A stretch of 64,000 nt of DNA from Hypholoma sublateritium FD-334 SS-4 (taxonomy: Eukaryota > Basidiomycota > Agaricomycetes > Agaricales > Strophariaceae), in NCBI GenBank assembly GCA_000827495.1, contig KN817561.1, positions 124,001 to 188,000 on the forward strand, given 5' to 3'. The notes under the pieces were generated by a model that was not told the DNA's origin, ran no database searches, and saw only the letters and a program-made list of their open reading frames with translations. Of this stretch, positions 58,014 to 64,000 are shown in pieces (positions within the stretch are counted from its first letter, which is position 1; each line of letters opens with the position of its first letter). The translations under genes and the position numbers were made by a program.

Positions 58014-61000
58014 CTAGTGCATGCCCTGCCGGAACGGATTGCGCGAGAACGACCCGCCCGTGTTCATCGGCTGGATGACGACCTCGTCGAGCGCCGACGC
58101 CGCGTACGTGGGCACGGGGTACTGCTGGCGCTGCGGCAGCGGCTGCGACGCTGATGTGCCCTGCGGTGCGACGGGCGTCAGCCAGTACTGCCCCTGCATG
58201 CCCCCACCGCCCGTCAGCGTTACCGGGATCGGCATGAAGCTCGCGCCCGTCGCTGTCGTCCCGATCGTACCCATCACCGGCTGCGCGACGCCCAGCACCG
58301 CGGGCCGCTCCGCGAGCGAGTGCTGCTGCGCATAGCGCTGCGCCTCCGTCGAGGGGCCCAGGCCGTACCCCGCGCCACTGCCGCCTGTGCCGAGCATCTG
58401 CAGCGGCAGTGGCGGGAGACGCGGCGGCGCGTCGTCGATGTCAATGAGAACGCCCTCCTTGACTGGGGCGTGACGCGTCATCTCCGAGCCAATGGAGCTC
58501 GCGGATAGGCGCGAGGCGGCTGATGCCGGACGGCGTACGGGCTGGCGTGGCTCGGGCATATGCCGCTGCACGCCGGTCACCTGCGAGTAGATCGACTCGC
58601 GCTCAACGTGGCGTTGGTTGGTGCGCTGGAAGCGCCGGCGGTCCTCGAGGCCAGGCAGTGTCGACGGCGCACGGCTCTCGCGTGTATACGCCGAGTGGTT
58701 GTACGAGTCGATGAACATGTCGATATCGTCATCCACGCTCTTCTTTGGCTTCGCGTCCATCTTCGCGGGGACGCTCTTCAACTTGATGTCCCGCAGCGAA
58801 TGCAGTGAGCTGGTGGGCCGCGACCGCGTCCCGTCATAGGTTTTGTACGCAACAGGTAGAATGGCGTCGTTGGACGTCTTTTGCAGCTTCTTCGACGAGC
58901 CGTGGCCAAACAGACGCTCGCCAAAGCGTATCAAGCGCCCCCGCCATCCCTGTGGCCCGTTGAGGTTCTTCTTCGACGCGAACTGCGCCGTGCGCTTCGC
59001 ACGCTGCTTCCGCGCACGCCGGCGGAAAAGCCAGACGACGACGAGAAAGATGAACGCGCAACCAAGCGCCATGAGCAAGATTTCCCACCACTGCAACCCG
59101 CGACCCTTCGCGACGACGATCGGAATCGGGTCCGCGACGCCAGAGATTGACGGCACGGCCGCGGCGCCCGTTGGCGTGGCCACAAGCTCCGAGAGACATA
59201 CGCCGAGGCCGGGGATCACGTTTGTCGAGTTGGCGCAGTTGGCCTGCACGCACGCACCGCTGCGCAAGACCGAGGTTGAACTCGCGCACGCAAGGCAGTT
59301 GTTGGGACCGGCGCCCGAGCAGCTCGAGCAAGTGGTGTCGCACGCCTGGCACGAACTTGAACCTGTGTCAAAGAATTGAGTCTTCGTACACGTCGGGAGA
59401 CAGCGCCCGCTCGTGAGAACGGGAAGCCCAGGTGAGCATGTCGAACATTGGTTGAACGATGGCCCCGAGCAGGTCGCACAGTCTGGGTGGCAGTTGACGC
59501 ATTGGCCACCAGAGGTGAACGTATTAGAGGGGCAGCTTGAGACGCATTTGCCGGATGCTGCTAATTGGCCAGTAGGACAAGTCAGGCAGAAATCAGCTGC
59601 TCCCACGCATGAGCCACATGAAGATGAACACGCTGCGGAAGGAGAGAAAATCGGTAAAGATAAAAGGCAGTGATAATGAACCCGACATACCGATACAGGT
59701 CAAGTTGTCTTGGGGTGAAACGAATGTGCCCGTTGGGCACTGTGCCAGACAAGTCCCGTTCGACAGTACAAATCCGGGAAGACATCCGGTACACTGCAGT
59801 TGAGAGATAATCGATGCCGCGCTGAAGTTGGGATATTTACACGCAGTACATGATGCTCCGCAAACTGGAGACAATTGTCAGTTTATGAATATGATATATT
59901 GCTGAAAATTGCTGACCATCGCACTCGTGCTTGATGTTGTCAGCGATTAAACCATTGGTACCCTCGCAAATTCCATCTGTGTTGGCAGCAACGCAACTGC
60001 CGTTGAAACTATATTGACCCGCGGCACAAACAACACAATCGTTTGATGATGGCCCAGTGCATGTCTGGCAGGTGGAAGAACACAGCGTGCATACCCCGTT
60101 CGCGGAAAAGCTGCCATCGGGGCAAGGGCTTCCGCCAGTTGCAGATTGTGGCAGTGGATCGCATTTCGTTTTATCGGTCGGATCCAGAGTGAAACCGGTT
60201 TTACATGTCGTACATTGCGCTGTCGAATCCGCGCATTCGGAACAGCCCAGTTCGCATACTGAATTTAGATTCGTTTAGTAAGGCTATTTCAAAAGTTGAT
60301 AGAGACCCAAATACCTTGGCATGCTCCCGTGGTGCTGAGGAAGAAGCCTGAGGCACATTGTGCACAAGCGGTGCCATTCGCCGCTGTTGTCCAACCAGCA
60401 AGACATGCGCATTGGCCGTTGGTTCCACATTCCCCATTGACGCAATTGCAAGTTGAGGGTGCGTTGGGGACAACAGGCGACAAACAACGGCCTGAACCGG
60501 CAATGCCCTGGTCACAAGTTGTGCATCCTGTCGGGCACGGCTGACACGTCGGTCCAAAGAAACCTTGGGCACAAGTCTCGCACGAAGATCCCGCAAATCC
60601 AGTTGGACAAACGCATGTGCCGTTAGCGGAACATATGCCTGCACCCGAGCATGCAGGAGAGCAGGAGGCCGATTGCATGTCAAGGAGGGCCAGCGAACTC
60701 GCTCCACCACTTGGAAGCTGAGAAACGTCCGGAACACCTTCCCAAAGAACTACACGTTGACCACTCGATCCACCAACGGAAACGGCGGCCCAGACATTAG
60801 TGGCGATGGTGAGTGAGCTGGCAGGAAGGGTTATCGAGTTGTTCCCTATGGGTGCTGAAGGGAGCGGCGAAAATGCAGATTGGCCCGAGTAGAGGGCCCC
60901 TGAGTAGATGGAAAGCCCAGGCTGGAGCGCAATGTTGACAGGTAGTGTAGAAAGTGTGGCATTGCCAAACCCCGGAGCAGGTGTAAGGGTAGAAGACGAA

Positions 61001-61347
61001 GACGTGAGTAGGCTGTGAAGTAGCTCAGGGCCGAGGCTGGCTGTATATTGACCGGGTAGGAGGAGGACATTCGATGATCCGGAAGCAGCAGAAAGCTTAG
61101 CACCAACTACGAACGCACATTAGCAGATGGTCACACTTAGACATTCAAGCGACGCACTTGTGACGTTTGAAAGTCCCTGAAGGCATTGCCCAGCAACGCA
61201 TATAACAGAGTCAGAAGATTGCGCGACTTTGAACAAGGCAATGACAGGTCAGCAAGGCACGTCCTGAGATTAAAAGCTTAGCAGGAACTCACCGACAAAA
61301 ACGACGCTAAAAGCAAAGTAGAGAACGACAAAGAGCATCGACGGCAT
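58014..61347 (-). CDS. Cysteine-rich single-pass receptor-like protein (furin-like/EGF-like repeats)
   Basis: Starts with a signal peptide (MPSMLFVVLYFAFSVVFVG, exon 1 from 61347), then SVICVAGQCLQG. A Ser-rich lumenal domain follows (ASGSSNVLLLPGQYTASLG...), with an EGF-like segment (CSANGTCVCPTGFAGSSC). Next come many furin-like Cys repeats (CATCSGPSFNQC, CSSCSGAGPNNC). One transmembrane helix lies near 59050 (WWEILLMALGCAFIFLVVVW), followed by basic RRRARKQRAKR and a cytoplasmic tail of about 350 residues. The tail is Ser/Pro/Gln-rich, with no kinase or known domain. The layout looks like a growth-factor-receptor-type ectodomain without a catalytic part. Such proteins are known in basidiomycetes, and ligand and role are unknown. 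Exons in the middle (59600-61300) were followed only by motif, so details may shift. Confidence 0.8.
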
Positions 61348-62798
61348 TCCCGTGGTCGAGCTCAGCGAAGCCAGCTGTTAAGAATGTGGTGGTAGCTGCA
61401 GAAGAGCGGGCTTCCATTCAGGGTGAGGCGGGCCATGGTTTATTTCCGAGGGCATTGTTCTTTTCCTTTCCATTCTCATCAACGCGAAAGACAATGGCCT
61501 CGTTTCGCTAAACAATTGCAACGCCTGTTTGGCTACGTAAATTCCCACGCCTACCAAACACACAATTTACGTAAATGAGAGTTGTGAGCAGTCAAACCAT
61601 ATGTCGAGTATGTTTAGCAAGATTGAAACTGCAATCATTTGTGTATTTTGGTATATTCGAGCCGTTCAAGCTATTCACACTAAATCTTTCGAAAACTCAC
61701 TTGCTATCCTTAAGTTTTAACCAAGATTGGCTAACGAGTGGCTCAGTCTCTAAAAGACTAAACCTTGGATGCTAACTCAGATACCTAGAGTTACTCCTCC
61801 GCCTATAATGTGCCTCAGAGTCTGCTCCCTGAATTGTGGCTGCTGTTGAAATTGAATCATGCGCGAGCCGCTGCCAGTGGCACAGGATTCTATAAATAGA
61901 GTTTTGAGTCTATTTTAAGCCATTGGCAACCAGTTGCGGGGGCAGGCCGCAGTACACGAGCTGCGAGGAAGAAAGCATTTTTTTTGGATGTGCCGCTTCG
62001 CCGACCATTCCCCGGTGTACCGTTGTATCTGTCCTTGTAAAAGATTTAGATGGACAAAGGTGACATTATAAATAATACTAATACTACCCCTCATGACACG
62101 GTGAACTCGAATGCCCTTGTGTACTTTGTGTACGACTTGTGTACGACCCACTGGTCATTACTAATTGCTCAAATGGATCCGCAGGAGTGACCTGGAGCGG
62201 GGGTCTCTTTCCATAATAGAGGCAATAGCTGCAGAAATAATTTGCCGGCAGTAAGTGAACAAGTGGTTGACATTGCATCTATACACTGCCAAAGTAGCAC
62301 GGAAACTATGTAGAAGGTCTGCCTATAAGCTCGAATCCTAGATACCCATACATGTGCTCATCATCCCCGCTACCTTAGGTAGTGGGTCTTATCGAGTGGA
62401 CCCTTTTCAAAATTGGCGGGCGTTTTGAATTCTTCCTTTTATGGTGTGTTTTTCTCGCAGTCACGCATCGGATTTTTCATTGCCCCTCCGGTGTTGTGTA
62501 GGCATTCAGTTAANTCCTTCCTGAGGGAAGCAGACAACTACTTAGTAGAGCACTAATTATGAGGTAGGTCGATGCCAAATAAAAAACTAGAATAAGCATG
62601 CGATGGCCAGCGAATACATGCACCGATAGGCCGCTATTCAGCCTAGACCTGTGCAGCAATCCTCTAAGTTCTATTCCACTGATGCTTATTCCTCTCAATC
62701 TTTGTGTGATTTTCATTCATTCTGGTCATACTTACTGTTATTTTCTTCTACTGTAATGTAGGTACTTCGCCAAGGCCCAAAAGGGCATACGTTTTTTT

Positions 62799-62876
62799 GC
62801 GTGCACTAGCGTGCATCGGCGTGCAGCTGGCGCGCAGTTGCGTGCATCAGCGTGCATCAGCGTGCATTAGCGTGCA
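62799..62876. repeat. Decamer array 1 (GCGTGCA core, period 10)
   Basis: Eight copies of GCGTGCA, one changed to GCGCGCA, start at 62799, 62809, 62819, 62830, 62840, 62850, 62860 and 62870. The three spacer bases vary (CTA, TCG, TCA, TTA), while the core is almost constant. Confidence 0.9.
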
Positions 62877-63628
62877 CTATTTGGGGGCGTTATGGTTAAC
62901 TCTCTTCGTTCATAGGAATGTTAGTATGATATATACAGTGTCGTAGTCGACTTCCTGCATGTGTATATGGTACGTGAAGTTGGGCTGCCCGGCAACTCGC
63001 CGGCTACCGGAAACTTTGCTGACCGTCACCTTATAGTTATTTCTACGTACGGTGTGAGTTCAGCAGTAAGTTATTTTAGATATAATATAATATAAGTAAT
63101 GTTTTGTACATACGTATGTTATATATTGAAACTTTTGGTTGCTATGGAACAAGATACAGTGGCGAGACACCGTGTGAATTTGACTGGATGCCTCGTGAAT
63201 TAGGTGCACAGGGTACTAGAATTCGCCGTTTATGGCAAGAGATCCACATCCTCGTCTAGTAGGTATACTCTATCAGTCTCATGGCTTTATATATTGAAAG
63301 TGATAGTTGACAATATACATTAAGCGCTCGCGCAGAGGCTTGTTCATCGACATCATCAAGTTTTTATATTTCCTATATTCAGTCAAATGAACGGTGAGTC
63401 ATGATCCATCTTCAAGTCGAAGGCTTATCTTTTCTCCAAGCTCTCGATACATAGTAGAAAATGCCGTGTTTGAACTTAAACTGCAGAAATCCGAAGATGA
63501 ATTCGTCATTCTCCTCTAAATGGTGCACTCTTGACAAGGTGACTTGGTAAAAATCCCTAAGAATAACCATCTCAGCGTCAAGTTCTTTATATATCGTATA
63601 AATACACTAGACGCGGTCATATATGCTT

Positions 63629-63760
63629 GCGAGCACTTGCGTGCATTAGCGTGCATTAGCGTGCAGTAGCGTGCACCTCGCGTGCAGTAGCGCGCGCCTC
63701 GCGTGCAGTAGCGTGCACTCGCGTGCAGTTGCGTGCAGTAGCGTGCAGTCGCGTGCGCGT
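63629..63760. repeat. Decamer array 2 (GCGTGCA core, period 10-11)
   Basis: About 13 units. Cores begin at 63639, 63649, 63659, 63669, 63680, 63690 (GCGCGCG), 63701, 63711, 63721, 63731, 63741 and 63751, after a degenerate unit at 63629. Same core and same period as array 1, about 760 bp away in the same orientation. Confidence 0.9.
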
Positions 63761-64000
63761 GACATCTACGTGACGAATACTTCATTGAAAACATCCGTGT
63801 TTCGACAGTGTATATATGACCGCCTAATCGTAAATTCATATTAAGAGTACTGTTTAGGTCACTTAGAAAAGTACCACATAATACTGGCTCCATGGCAGTG
63901 CACTACGTTATGAATTAGCTTGCCTGCCCGAGCTATCAGTCAAATTCACACGATATGCTTGGGTCAAACGGATACCTCGGTAGTATTCCACCCAACATTA

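Larger units (their letters stand above)
61348..64000. other. 2.6-kb gene-free right end
   Basis: No protein-like frame was recognised. Contains the two decamer arrays, an undetermined base at 62514, and A/T-rich DNA near 63070-63090. A minus-strand open frame at 63516-63893 is created by the second array and gives a His/Cys/Ala/Arg pattern, so it is not counted as a gene. Confidence 0.5.

Noticed and set aside
62799..63760. CRISPR-like array
   Set aside because: The unit is only 10 bp with 3-nt spacers, and the genome is eukaryotic; this is a short-period tandem repeat.
63516..63893. Minus-strand frame with repeated His, Ala, Arg and Cys
   Set aside because: It is produced by the GCGTGCA decamer array and is not a protein-like sequence.

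Overview
The window is a 64-kb piece of fungal nuclear DNA, most likely from an agaricomycete (mushroom-forming basidiomycete). The evidence is the gene structure: dense intron-rich genes with many introns of about 45-70 nt, on both strands, with short intergenic spacers. It is also the gene content: MYND-finger, WSC-domain, HMG-box and trypsin-like GDSGS proteins of basidiomycete type beside conserved eukaryotic housekeeping genes. A tRNA gene with the canonical intron position and eukaryotic splice signals exclude a bacterial source. I cannot name the species. Gene structures below were assembled by hand from splice signals and family conservation, so exon edges are predictions.

Layout, left to right. 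0.2-5.1 kb: a glyoxalase-like gene and two tandem MYND zinc-finger paralogues (minus strand). 6.1-7.7 kb: two tandem genes for small secreted WSC-domain proteins sharing a 7-nt micro-exon. 8.3-11.6 kb: divergent PER1 (GPI-anchor lipid remodelling) and HOS2 (class I histone deacetylase with an unusual RG/Ala-rich tail). 11.8-15.5 kb: a family-1 glycosyltransferase of sterol-glucosyltransferase type. 16.1 kb: an intron-containing tRNA-Val(CAC). 16.4-18.5 kb: PFS2 (mRNA 3'-end processing). 19.3-22.4 kb: V-ATPase subunit a. 22.9-26.4 kb: translation elongation factor 3. 27.4-31.3 kb: an Argonaute whose stop codon lies inside a 54-nt inverted repeat. 31.7-34.6 kb: CWC22 splicing factor (minus). 35.1-36.3 kb: a LACTB2-like metallo-beta-lactamase fold protein. 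36.7-38.4 kb: a frame-disrupted serine-protease-like gene. 39.5-42.1 kb: a secreted or vacuolar serine carboxypeptidase. 42.9-44.5 kb: an HMG-box transcription factor. 45.6-48.5 kb: two hypothetical genes, one single-pass membrane protein. 48.5-54.3 kb: a gene-poor stretch with a diverged repeat pair. 54.3-56.0 kb: a PP2C phosphatase. 58.0-61.3 kb: a cysteine-rich, single-pass receptor-like protein. 61.4-64.0 kb: gene-free DNA with two decamer repeat arrays.

There is no operon-like pathway here. The genes are mostly unrelated, apart from a loose RNA-biology group (PFS2, Argonaute, CWC22, EF-3). The most unusual signals are the long hairpin at the Argonaute stop codon with an ACGCGT dyad in front of the gene, the WSC pair with its conserved micro-exon, several GC-AG introns supported by protein conservation, two probable frameshifts in the GDSGS gene, a 503-nt stop-poor intron in the carboxypeptidase gene, and the 10-bp-period GCGTGCA arrays.
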